Assembly (NCBI RefSeq): GCF_000802225.1
Contig: NZ_JTDI01000011.1
Location: 1 to 64,000 of the forward strand
DNA: 64,000 nt
Source: Novosphingobium malaysiense
Lineage (GTDB): Bacteria; Pseudomonadota; Alphaproteobacteria; Sphingomonadales; Sphingomonadaceae
Direction of reading: 5' to 3'
Shown here: positions 56,639-64,000 of the stretch, in pieces
Numbering within the stretch: the stretch's first letter is position 1
How the letters are laid out: each line of letters begins with the position of its first letter
Notes under the pieces: model-generated
Seen by the model: the letters and a program-made list of their open reading frames with translations, nothing else
The model's database searches: none
What the model was told of the DNA's origin: nothing
Position numbers and translations under genes: made by a program

Positions 56639-58240
56639 ATGCCGCGTGCGGTTGAGGTGGAGCCCCCCCTTACGTACGGGGATTTCGATTACGTCGTAAT
56701 CGGGGCAGGATCTGCGGGTTGTGTCGTGGCAGCCCGCCTCTCGCAGGACCCTTCCGTGCGCGTGCTACTGCTGGAGGCCGGCCCGGAGCCGAGAAGCCCC
56801 TGGATCCGCATACCCGGCGCCGTGTCCAAAGTGATCGGACCCGGCAAATACAACTGGGGATATACTTCCGACCCCGAGCCCCATCTTGGCGGACGGCAGA
56901 TCTACTGGCCGCGCGGCCGGACGCTGGGCGGATCTGGCGCGATAAACGGCATGGTCTATCTCAGGGGACATCCCCGCGACTTTGAAGCATGGAAGCAGGC
57001 CGGCAATCCCGGCTGGGGCTGGGACGACGTGCTGCCACTGTTCAAGAAGGCAGAGGATGCAATCGGCGTCAGTCCGGCCGTGACCCGTTATGCATTTGGC
57101 GACTTATTCCTCGCCGCGGCGCAGGATTCGGGTCTGCCTGTCCGCGCAAGCCTCAACACGGATGGACCGGCATTCGAGGATGGAGTCGGCTATCTTGAGT
57201 TCTCCATCAGGCATGGACTGCGCAGGACATCCTACGACGCCTATCTCGCGCCGATCCGAAAGCGGCGGAACCTGGAAATTCTGACCAGTGCAATGGTCCA
57301 GCGAATCGCCATGGACGAGGGCAGAGCGAAAGGCGTCCTTTTCAATCGGAACGGTGAAACATGCCTAGCCAAGGCACGCCGCGAGGTCGTTCTATGCGGC
57401 GGTGCCGTCAATTCTCCGCAACTCCTGATGCTCTCCGGCATCGGTCCGGCCCAACATCTGCAAGACCATGGCATCGGCGTTCATGCCGATGCCGCCGCTG
57501 TCGGCCAAAACCTGCACGATCACACGAACACACCGTTGGTTTTCAACTCTCCGCGCGCGCAATCGATCAACCACCGCATTGTCTGGCCCCGGCTGTCTCT
57601 CGAAGTCGGGCGGTACTTCCTGCGACGGACAGGCATTCTGGCGGTAGGAACTTCCGCTGCGAGCGCTTTCGCCAGTTCGGATGGTACTAGCGGCTATCCG
57701 GACATACAGATTTCCGTTCGCCCATTCAGCTTCGTCTTCACCGAAAAGGGCCTATCCGTCGCCAAAAAGCCCTGCGTGACCGTGTCCGTCTATCAGATGC
57801 GGCCGGAATCGCGAGGCCGGGTCCTGCTAAAATCGAGCGACCCTGCCCAGGCACCTTCGATCCTCGCCAATTACCTACAGACACCGGGAGACCAGGAGCG
57901 GGTCCTTGCCGGCGTAAGACTGGCACAACGCATCATGTCGCAGCCACGGATGAAGGGATTCAGCCCCGCCGTACCGATCCCCGAGGATGACGAGGCCCTT
58001 CTCGAACGGGTTCGCGGCGTGCTTGGTCCAGTCTTTCATCCAGTGGGAACATGCAAGATGGGATCGGCACAGGACAGCGTGGTCGATCCACGGCTCAAGG
58101 TGCGCGGCATTACAGGCCTGCGAATCGCCGACGCATCGATCATGCCCGAAATCGTGTCCACCAATATCAATGCGGCCTGCATCATGATCGGCGAGAAGGC
58201 CGCAAGCATGATTGCCGAGGACGCACGAAGCTGCAGCTGA
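56639..58240 (+). CDS. GMC-family FAD-dependent alcohol dehydrogenase/oxidase
   Basis: A 533-aa glucose-methanol-choline oxidoreductase. The FAD dinucleotide fold FDYVVIGAGSAGCVVAARLS and LLLEAGPE are present, as are PRGRTLGGSGAINGMVYLRG (GMC signature 1), GAVNSPQLLMLSGIGPA (signature 2) and the C-terminal active-site region HPVGTCKMG with STNINAACIMIGEKAA, giving the His/Asn pair. It oxidises a primary alcohol to an aldehyde. The ATG at 56639 follows GAGAGG. The lactonase and aldehyde dehydrogenase genes follow closely (46- and 41-base gaps), a plausible alcohol-to-acid series. Relatives act on long-chain alcohols, polyethylene glycol or choline; the substrate is undetermined. Confidence 0.92.
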   Translation: MPRAVEVEPPLTYGDFDYVVIGAGSAGCVVAARLSQDPSVRVLLLEAGPEPRSPWIRIPGAVSKVIGPGKYNWGYTSDPEPHLGGRQIYWPRGRTLGGSGAINGMVYLRGHPRDFEAWKQAGNPGWGWDDVLPLFKKAEDAIGVSPAVTRYAFGDLFLAAAQDSGLPVRASLNTDGPAFEDGVGYLEFSIRHGLRRTSYDAYLAPIRKRRNLEILTSAMVQRIAMDEGRAKGVLFNRNGETCLAKARREVVLCGGAVNSPQLLMLSGIGPAQHLQDHGIGVHADAAAVGQNLHDHTNTPLVFNSPRAQSINHRIVWPRLSLEVGRYFLRRTGILAVGTSAASAFASSDGTSGYPDIQISVRPFSFVFTEKGLSVAKKPCVTVSVYQMRPESRGRVLLKSSDPAQAPSILANYLQTPGDQERVLAGVRLAQRIMSQPRMKGFSPAVPIPEDDEALLERVRGVLGPVFHPVGTCKMGSAQDSVVDPRLKVRGITGLRIADASIMPEIVSTNINAACIMIGEKAASMIAEDARSCS

Positions 58241-58286
58241 AGCAAAATGGATGCGGATGGGAGATGAGTGAAAGGAACTTCACACG

Positions 58287-59222
58287 ATGCTGAAGCCATT
58301 CGACACCGCAGATATGCAGCGCTGGGGCAAGGGGCTGACACGGCCGGAGGACGTTGCGTTTTCCCGCGACGGACGGACCTTTGCCACCGATCCGGAATTT
58401 GGCGCCTGCGAAATCCTGCAAGATGGATCGCTTCTACGGATTTGTGAAACGCCGCGCCCCGGGTGTTGCAACGGCATAAGCATGGACCTTGCCGGAAACA
58501 TCCTGATAGCTAACCTTGGCGCTCACCATGGTGTGCCGGGCGCGTTGGAAAAGCTGAATCCGGAAACGGGATTGCGCGAAATCCTGCTAAGCGAAGTCGA
58601 AGGCAGACCCCTCACCAGTTGCAACTATCCCATGGCCGATAGCGCAGGAAACATCTGGTGCTCGAACTCGACCGCCAGGGCGAATTTTGCCGGCCTGGCC
58701 GAGACAAGGCCTCACGACGGCTTCATCTTCGTGCTTCGCACTGATGGTACCAGTTCCGTCGTCGCCGAGGGTCTGGGCTTTGCGAACGGGCTGGCAATGT
58801 CCCAGGACGAACAATTTCTCTTCTGCTGCCAATCCTTCGATTCCAATGTGATCCGGTACCCGGTGCTGCCCGGAGGCCAGCTTGGCGCGGGAGAACAATA
58901 CGGTCCTTTGGTCGGTAACATCGCAGCACCGGGCGCACGCGCTGACGGGCTGGATGTAGATTGCCCGGACGGGTGCGCTTTCGATCAGGAAGGCAACTTG
59001 TGGGTCGCCCTGTACTCCTCGAACAAGATTGTCGCGATCACCCCATCAGGAGAGTTGCGGACGCTGGCGTCGGACCCTGAAGGAAAAATTCTCAGGCGCC
59101 CGGCCAACGTCACTTTTGGGGGGCCGGACCTGTGCGACGTCTACATCGGCGGGCTTGGAATGGATTACGTCATAAAACTGCGCAGCTCCGTCCCCGGCAT
59201 GCCGCTGGCCCATCAACGCTGA
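58287..59222 (+). CDS. SMP-30/gluconolactonase-type protein
   Basis: A 311-aa six-bladed beta-propeller of the SMP-30/gluconolactonase/LRE class: PEDVAFSRDGRTFATDPEFG, CNGISMDLAGNILIANLG, SCNYPMADSAGNIWCSNST, GLGFANGLAMSQDEQFLFCC and ADGLDVDCPDGCAFDQEGNL with the metal-binding Asp and Asn. It probably hydrolyses a lactone or ester, perhaps formed after the GMC oxidation step. There is no signal peptide. It lies between the GMC and aldehyde dehydrogenase genes in the same direction. Confidence 0.88.
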   Translation: MLKPFDTADMQRWGKGLTRPEDVAFSRDGRTFATDPEFGACEILQDGSLLRICETPRPGCCNGISMDLAGNILIANLGAHHGVPGALEKLNPETGLREILLSEVEGRPLTSCNYPMADSAGNIWCSNSTARANFAGLAETRPHDGFIFVLRTDGTSSVVAEGLGFANGLAMSQDEQFLFCCQSFDSNVIRYPVLPGGQLGAGEQYGPLVGNIAAPGARADGLDVDCPDGCAFDQEGNLWVALYSSNKIVAITPSGELRTLASDPEGKILRRPANVTFGGPDLCDVYIGGLGMDYVIKLRSSVPGMPLAHQR

Positions 59223-59263
59223 CCGCCCGATTGCCAGCACACAGGCGAACAAGGACCATCACC

Positions 59264-60742
59264 ATGAACGTGCAACACTTCAAGATGCTCATCAACGGAG
59301 CATGGACCGAAGCGGCCGACGGGCGCCGCCTCGACAGCATGGATCCATTCACAGGAGAAGTCTGGGCAACAATCCCCCGCGCTGGCGCGGCCGATGTCGA
59401 AGCGGCCGTTGACGCGGCTGCGCGTGCCCTCAAGGCCCCTGCTTGGCGCGAAATCGCGCCGAGCGCACGTGCGGCGCTCATGCGCAAACTGGCGGACCTG
59501 ATCCCTCCCCATGCCGAAATGCTGGCAGACATGGAAACCAGCGACAACGGCAAGCTGCTCTCCTCGACGCGCGGCGAAGTGATGGCCCTTGTCAAGACGT
59601 TCAACTATTTCGCGGGACTCGCAGACAAGATCGAAGGCATCGTGGCTCCTGCAGAATTTCCGGGCACCCTCGCCTACGCGCAGTACGAACCGATCGGTGT
59701 GGTCGCGGTCATCGCCCCGTGGAATTCCCCGTTGCTCATAGCGGCCAACAAGATCGCAAACGCTCTGGCCGCTGGCTGCACGGTCGTTGTTAAGCCGTCG
59801 GAATTCACATCCGCCTCGACGCTGGCATTTGCCCGTCTGTTCGAAGAGGCTGGCTTCCCGCCCGGTGTGGTCAATGTCGTGACGGGCACGGGTCCGGAAA
59901 CGGGTGAAGCCTTGGTCACGCATCCCGCCGTCGCGAAGATCCAGTTCACCGGAGGCACGGAAACGGGGCGCCGCATCAACACAATGGCGGCGTCTTCTTT
60001 CAAGAGGGTCGTTCTCGAACTCGGCGGCAAATCGCCTAACGTGGTGTTCGACGATTGCGACCTGGACGCTGCGATAAAGGGAGCCATCCTCGGTATTTTC
60101 ACATCCAGCGGCCAGTCCTGCATTTCCGGCTCGCGGCTGCTGGTGCAGCGCAATATTCACGATCGCTTCGTCGCTCGGCTCGTCGAAGCCACGCGTGACG
60201 TGCAGCTAGGCGATCCGCGATCCGCCTCGACCCAGATCGGCCCGATTTCCACCGCCCCCCAGTTTCACAGGATCGTGAGCATGCTTGAACAGGCGCAAAC
60301 CGAAGGCGCCGAAGCCGCGATGGGCGGAAAGGCTGCGGCAAACGGCCTGCAATTCATCGAGCCCACTATACTCATCAACGTTCACAACGACATGACAATC
60401 GCGCGCGAGGAAATCTTCGGGCCGGTCCTGTCGGTTATTCCATTCGAGGACGAAGCCGACGCCGTCCGGATCGCCAACGACACGAATTATGGCCTGGCTG
60501 CCGGCGTCTGGACGCTCGACATGGCCCGCGCCTTTCGGATGATCAAAGCCATCGAAGCCGGAACCGTCTGGATCAATACCTATCGCATCCTGAGTTCGAC
60601 GATGCCATCGACGGGCTACAAGGAAAGCGGCCTCGGCAGTGAAAACGGGCAGCGCAACATCTTCAACTTCCTGAAGCCGAAGTCGATCTATCTCAATCAC
60701 GGATCGCGGGTAAGCGTACCCTTCCTGCCAGAAAGCGGCTGA
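59264..60742 (+). CDS. Aldehyde dehydrogenase (NAD(P)+)
   Basis: A 492-aa aldehyde dehydrogenase of usual length. The catalytic Glu252 is in LELGGKSPN and the nucleophile Cys286 in SSGQSCISGSR. The cofactor-binding IAPWNSPLLIAANKIANALA and VVKPSEFT are present, as are the C-terminal EEIFGPVLSVIPFEDE and KESGLGSENGQRN. It oxidises the aldehyde from the GMC enzyme to an acid for CoA activation. The ATG at 59264 lies 41 bases after the lactonase gene; only a short AAGGA precedes it. Confidence 0.93.
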   Translation: MNVQHFKMLINGAWTEAADGRRLDSMDPFTGEVWATIPRAGAADVEAAVDAAARALKAPAWREIAPSARAALMRKLADLIPPHAEMLADMETSDNGKLLSSTRGEVMALVKTFNYFAGLADKIEGIVAPAEFPGTLAYAQYEPIGVVAVIAPWNSPLLIAANKIANALAAGCTVVVKPSEFTSASTLAFARLFEEAGFPPGVVNVVTGTGPETGEALVTHPAVAKIQFTGGTETGRRINTMAASSFKRVVLELGGKSPNVVFDDCDLDAAIKGAILGIFTSSGQSCISGSRLLVQRNIHDRFVARLVEATRDVQLGDPRSASTQIGPISTAPQFHRIVSMLEQAQTEGAEAAMGGKAAANGLQFIEPTILINVHNDMTIAREEIFGPVLSVIPFEDEADAVRIANDTNYGLAAGVWTLDMARAFRMIKAIEAGTVWINTYRILSSTMPSTGYKESGLGSENGQRNIFNFLKPKSIYLNHGSRVSVPFLPESG

Positions 60743-60798
60743 TCTTCGCGTTCAAGGCAGAGACCGTGGGGGCATCCCCACGGCTCCGAAATAGCCGC

Positions 60799-61581
60799 TC
60801 AGCCTTTCATGAGACCGGCAATGATCTTGGGAACGTTGGGCAGCCCCGCACTCGCCATCATCGCGCCATCGACGACGAGGTTGTGACCGCTGATGTAAGA
60901 AGCCTTGCTGCTCGCAAGAAACAGAATGGCCTCGGCAATTTCTCCGGGATCAGCGGCCCTTCCCATCGGCGTCCTTTCGATGAACGCCTCGCCAAGCTGG
61001 GGAGGCGCCAGACGGTTCAGGTCGGTGGCGACATAGCCCGGGCTGATGCAGTTGACCCTCACACCATCGGCTGCATAGTCGAGCGCCATGCACTGGGTGA
61101 GCGCGATCAGCGCGTGCTTGGAAACGTTGTATGTCGTGAACGAATGGTTAGCCGCCATTCCGGCCAGCGAAGCAGTGTTGACGATGCACCCCTTGCTCTC
61201 GATCAGGTGCGGCAAAGCCAGGCGGCTGATCCAGAATACGGAATCGCAATTCACCGCCATCGTCGCACGCCAATCCGCGGGATCGAGCTCGCCAACACGT
61301 TTGAGCACGCCCCCGACGCCCGCATTGTTGATCAGGATGTCCAGCCCGCCAAGGCGGGCAACTGACTGTTCCAGCATGGCTTCTGCCTCTTCCTGCACGC
61401 CAACATCGCAGGCATGCGTGATCAACGGGGCGCCCAGCCGATCCGCCTGTGCCGCCAGCTTTTCCTGGCTTCGACCAACTGAAACCACCTTCGCCCCGCG
61501 CTCGACGAACAAGTCCACAACCGCCAAGCCAATACCGCTTGAACCACCCGTAACAATCACCTTGCAGCCGTCGAAATCCAT
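60799..61581 (-). CDS. Short-chain dehydrogenase/reductase
   Basis: A 260-aa classical SDR: cofactor motif TGGSSGIGLAV, NNAGVGG, catalytic Ser (VNTASLAGM) and YNVSKHA, then PGYVATDLNRL. A basic residue after the second strand (VSVGRSQEKL) hints at NADP. The ATG at 61581 is preceded by AGGTTGGGA. The typical role is a 3-hydroxyacyl-CoA or alcohol dehydrogenase step. It converges with the aldehyde dehydrogenase gene and is divergent from the cupin gene. Confidence 0.9.
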   Translation of the reverse strand: MDFDGCKVIVTGGSSGIGLAVVDLFVERGAKVVSVGRSQEKLAAQADRLGAPLITHACDVGVQEEAEAMLEQSVARLGGLDILINNAGVGGVLKRVGELDPADWRATMAVNCDSVFWISRLALPHLIESKGCIVNTASLAGMAANHSFTTYNVSKHALIALTQCMALDYAADGVRVNCISPGYVATDLNRLAPPQLGEAFIERTPMGRAADPGEIAEAILFLASSKASYISGHNLVVDGAMMASAGLPNVPKIIAGLMKG

Positions 61582-61677
61582 TCCCAACCTCCTCGTGTTT
61601 TCAGGCAACGATGCACAAATTTCGCGCGATCGGCGCAGCAGCACCGAGAGGCGCCCTTCAGGCATCCATGAATCATA

Positions 61678-61693
61678 TTTTGAAATCAATTTC
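61678..61693. promoter_or_regulatory. AT-rich cluster motif, copy 7
   Basis: TTTTGAAATCAATTTC with inner TTGA-AA-TCAA, between the divergent SDR and cupin genes. Confidence 0.5.
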
Positions 61694-61820
61694 TATAACG
61701 ACATTTGAAAAGATGAATGTATCCTGCCCTCGCGACCCGGCACCTGCAATTCGCTGCAACTGAACAGCAGGCTGTTGCGAGATAATCCGGTTACATGGGC
61801 AGCTATGAAGGGAGATGGAT

Positions 61821-62216
61821 ATGCCGCACTGCAAGCTGGAACAGATCCCGGATGCAGCACCTCGCTGGCCCACAGTTGGCGCACACTACCGCTGCGTGCA
61901 CTGGGGAGACATGGAAGTTGCACTGACCACACTCGATGGTCCACTCGATTGCTCCCGGAACTACATCGACGGCGGTCTGCCCGGAGGCGTTTGCCCGTGC
62001 CCGCACTACGGTTTCGTTTTTGAAGGCACGATGCGAGCACATTTCCCGGGCACAGACTGGCCAGATGAAGTCGTCACTGCTGGTGAAGCCTACTACATTC
62101 CGGCGGGCCATGTGCTGATCTACGAGGAAGCGAGCAAGGTTCTGGAATTCAATCCTGCCCATGCGCTCCAGATGGTCATGGACGCCATGCAGCGCGCGGC
62201 AGATTCCCGTCGGTAG
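61821..62216 (+). CDS. Cupin-like small protein
   Basis: A 131-aa single-domain protein with a beta-barrel pattern: HYRCVHWGDMEVALTTLDGP, GGVCPCPHYGFVFEGTMRAH and the second cupin motif VVTAGEAYYIPAGHVLIYEE. Metal ligands could be His in CPHYG, Glu in FEGTM and His in AGHVL, which fits cupin motifs. AAGGGAG at 61808-61814 favours ATG 61821; ATG 61815 is too close. The function could be a dioxygenase-like or binding role. It precedes the second acyl-CoA synthetase gene by 117 bases. Confidence 0.7.
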   Translation: MPHCKLEQIPDAAPRWPTVGAHYRCVHWGDMEVALTTLDGPLDCSRNYIDGGLPGGVCPCPHYGFVFEGTMRAHFPGTDWPDEVVTAGEAYYIPAGHVLIYEEASKVLEFNPAHALQMVMDAMQRAADSRR

Positions 62217-62333
62217 AACGGCAGCTGGGACGGGAGCGCGTGTAAGGCAGGCTGCGCGCGATATATCCGAAGAGTACCTTCGCCCATTTCAAACGTGCCC
62301 CATGCACCGTGACAGCAAGATTGAAAGGCAGAG

Positions 62334-63869
62334 ATGACCGAAGTTCGCGATCACGCCTGTCCGACCGATGCGACCACTTTCCCTCAGCTGATACGGTCTG
62401 CCGGAGACAAGTATGGAGACCAGTCAGCGCTGATTTTCAAAGGCGAAACAGTGCCGGACGCAAGCATCAGCTTCAGGGAACTGGAACGGCAGAGTGCGAC
62501 ACTTGCCCGCGGGCTTATCGCGCGCGGCGCAGGCAAGGGATCGCGTATCGGCTTCATTGCCGGAAACACACCCGAATTCCTTACGATCTTCAGCGCCATC
62601 TGCCGGATCGGCGCCATTGCCATACCGGTAAGCACGTTGATCAAGGCCGACGAACTGGTCAGGGTCCTGCGGCGGTCCGACGTGGGCGGCTTGATCATTC
62701 AGCCATCCTTGCTGGGGCACGACCTTGTGGAACGCGTTCTGACTGCGCTTCCGGCACTGCAATCCGTGACAGATCCTGAACTGCGGCTGCCGCAAGTGCC
62801 TTTCCTGCGCTGGATAGTCTGCACCGGCTGCTGGGAACTGCCTGCCGGGATCCGGGATCTGGCATTTCTTCGCGATGCGGCCAACACCGTCGGAGAAGAA
62901 CTGCTGCTGGCCATCGAAGCAAACGTCCACCCGGCTGACCAGGCAATCGAGATCTACACATCGGGATCGATGGCCTTGCCGAAGGGCGTCCCGCACAATC
63001 ATGGCCCCATGCTCAGCCGGCTCCACTTTCTTGCCGGCGCACTCAAACTGGAACCGGGCATGGAGCGCCATGTGATGCAGCCGATGTTCTGGATTGGAGG
63101 ACTGGGCTTCATGGCTCTTCCGAACCTCGAGCGTGGCGTCACGTCGCTTTGCACCGAGCGGGGCATTACCGACAGCCGGCGTGCGATGGGCAGCGTGCTG
63201 GCCGAAGATGACATTTACAAGCCCGCTCCCGACGAGATCAGCTGGTCAATCGGGATGACGGAGACTTTCGGTCCTTACGCGTACAGCTACGAGGTCCGTG
63301 TGCCGGGGTATCCCTTGACTTCCCCGCTTGATCATATCGCCCCTGGGTATGAACTACGTCTCTGGGTTGACGGCCGTGAGGCCGCCGAAGGGGAACCTGG
63401 TGAAATCCAGGTCCGCGGTTATGCCTTGACGCCTGGATTGCACAAAGAGGACCGCAACTCATATTTTGAGCCAGACGGCTTCTACCGCACCGGTGACATG
63501 GCAGTGCGTGAAGGCAAACGGATTCATTTTCTCGGCCGCAATGGCGACATGATCAAGTCAGCCGATGCCAATGTTTCTCCGGCCGAAGTGGAAATGGAAA
63601 TGCAGCGTCTCGAAAATGTGCATTCCGCATATGTCGTTGGCATCCCCGATGCCGAACGCGGACAGCTCGTCGTCGCCGCCGTCGTGCCCAGAGATCAGGC
63701 CAGTCTGGATTTCGATGACATCGAGCGCGTGCTGCGTGCGCGGCTTTCAAGCTTCAAGGTCCCCAGCGCTTACGTGACGTTGGCGCGCGAGGAAGTGCCG
63801 ATGCTGGCCACCAACAAGGTCGCCAGGCGCGAAATCGAAAGAATGATGATCCAGCGCCTGCGATGTTGA
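62334..63869 (+). CDS. Acyl-CoA synthetase (ANL family) with altered motifs
   Basis: A 511-aa adenylate-forming enzyme. The front part is ordinary (FRELERQSATLARGLIARGA, IGFIAGNTPEFLTIFSAICR). The phosphate-binding loop reads IYTSGSMALPKGVPHNHGP instead of the canonical SGTTGxPKG. After FMALPNLERGVTSLCTER only about 34 residues precede SIGMTETFGP, where relatives have roughly 90, so 50-60 residues seem to be missing. The end (TGDMAVREGKRIHFLGRNGD, MIKSADANVSPAEVE, TNKVARREIE) retains a Lys but not the TGK form. It may be active on an unusual acid or be impaired. It lies 117 bases after the cupin gene. Confidence 0.82.
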   Translation: MTEVRDHACPTDATTFPQLIRSAGDKYGDQSALIFKGETVPDASISFRELERQSATLARGLIARGAGKGSRIGFIAGNTPEFLTIFSAICRIGAIAIPVSTLIKADELVRVLRRSDVGGLIIQPSLLGHDLVERVLTALPALQSVTDPELRLPQVPFLRWIVCTGCWELPAGIRDLAFLRDAANTVGEELLLAIEANVHPADQAIEIYTSGSMALPKGVPHNHGPMLSRLHFLAGALKLEPGMERHVMQPMFWIGGLGFMALPNLERGVTSLCTERGITDSRRAMGSVLAEDDIYKPAPDEISWSIGMTETFGPYAYSYEVRVPGYPLTSPLDHIAPGYELRLWVDGREAAEGEPGEIQVRGYALTPGLHKEDRNSYFEPDGFYRTGDMAVREGKRIHFLGRNGDMIKSADANVSPAEVEMEMQRLENVHSAYVVGIPDAERGQLVVAAVVPRDQASLDFDDIERVLRARLSSFKVPSAYVTLAREEVPMLATNKVARREIERMMIQRLRC

Positions 63870-64000
63870 ACAACGGATAAGTCTGCCTTGCCCGGGTGAG
63901 AGCGAAACGGTTGAGCATTTGCTTCCCCCGGACAAGTCACCAGAGCAGATTTGAACCGGCGACGGCAGAGCACGGCACCTGTGTTTATCGCAGCATGACC

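Overview
The window reads like a sphingomonad (Sphingomonadaceae, for example Novosphingobium, Sphingobium or Sphingopyxis). Coding regions are GC-rich, there are several TonB-dependent receptors, the lasso-peptide cluster is of the isopeptidase/TonB-receptor type known from sphingomonads and caulobacters, and an F-type conjugation locus sits beside a large accessory catabolic cluster. The family assignment is inferred from gene content only. No rRNA, tRNA or CRISPR array was seen.

Layout. (1) 1-2800: sparse region with a few small genes and an SRPBCC protein. (2) 2815-13027: a complete lasso-peptide locus. An ECF sigma factor, a FecR-type anti-sigma, an STN-domain TonB receptor and an S9 lasso-peptide isopeptidase run rightward. 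They converge on a leftward operon of precursor (A, 44 aa, too short for routine gene calling), RRE-protease fusion (B) and asparagine-synthetase-like cyclase (C). Upstream of A lie a GntR and an XRE regulator. The predicted peptide has an 8-residue Gly1-Asp8 ring and a 13-residue tail. (3) 13215-35602: an F-type (MPF_F) conjugative type IV secretion operon, in the order DsbC-like, pilin, traL-E-K-B-V-C, a trbI-position gene, traW-U, split traN, trbC, an S26 peptidase, traF, a trbB-position gene, traH, traG. No relaxase or coupling protein gene is in the window. (4) 35612-36970: small leftward genes and fragments. (5) 36971-38446: a GbsR/MarR-type regulator and a carotenoid-hydratase-like membrane protein, each with the same 20-bp palindrome at its start codon. 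(6) 38907-63869: a catabolic cluster with a TonB receptor, two acyl-CoA synthetases, three HSL-type alpha/beta hydrolases, two SDRs, a thiolase-like/DUF35 pair, CaiB-type CoA-transferase, enoyl-CoA hydratase, Zn-alcohol dehydrogenase, GMC oxidoreductase, SMP-30 lactonase, aldehyde dehydrogenase, cupin, VOC and EthD-like proteins. Its mostly divergent transcription units start from AT-rich intergenic islands that carry a recurring motif close to TTTGAAWTTCAATTAA.

How the parts may work together. In region 2, B and C would process the precursor into the lasso peptide. The STN receptor would bind or import it and signal through FecR to the sigma factor, raising receptor and isopeptidase, which linearises the peptide. 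Region 3 would build a conjugative pilus. Region 6 would take up a hydrophobic or esterified substrate, hydrolyse it, oxidise alcohol to acid, activate it with CoA and shorten it by beta-oxidation or retro-aldol chemistry. The substrate cannot be named from sequence alone.
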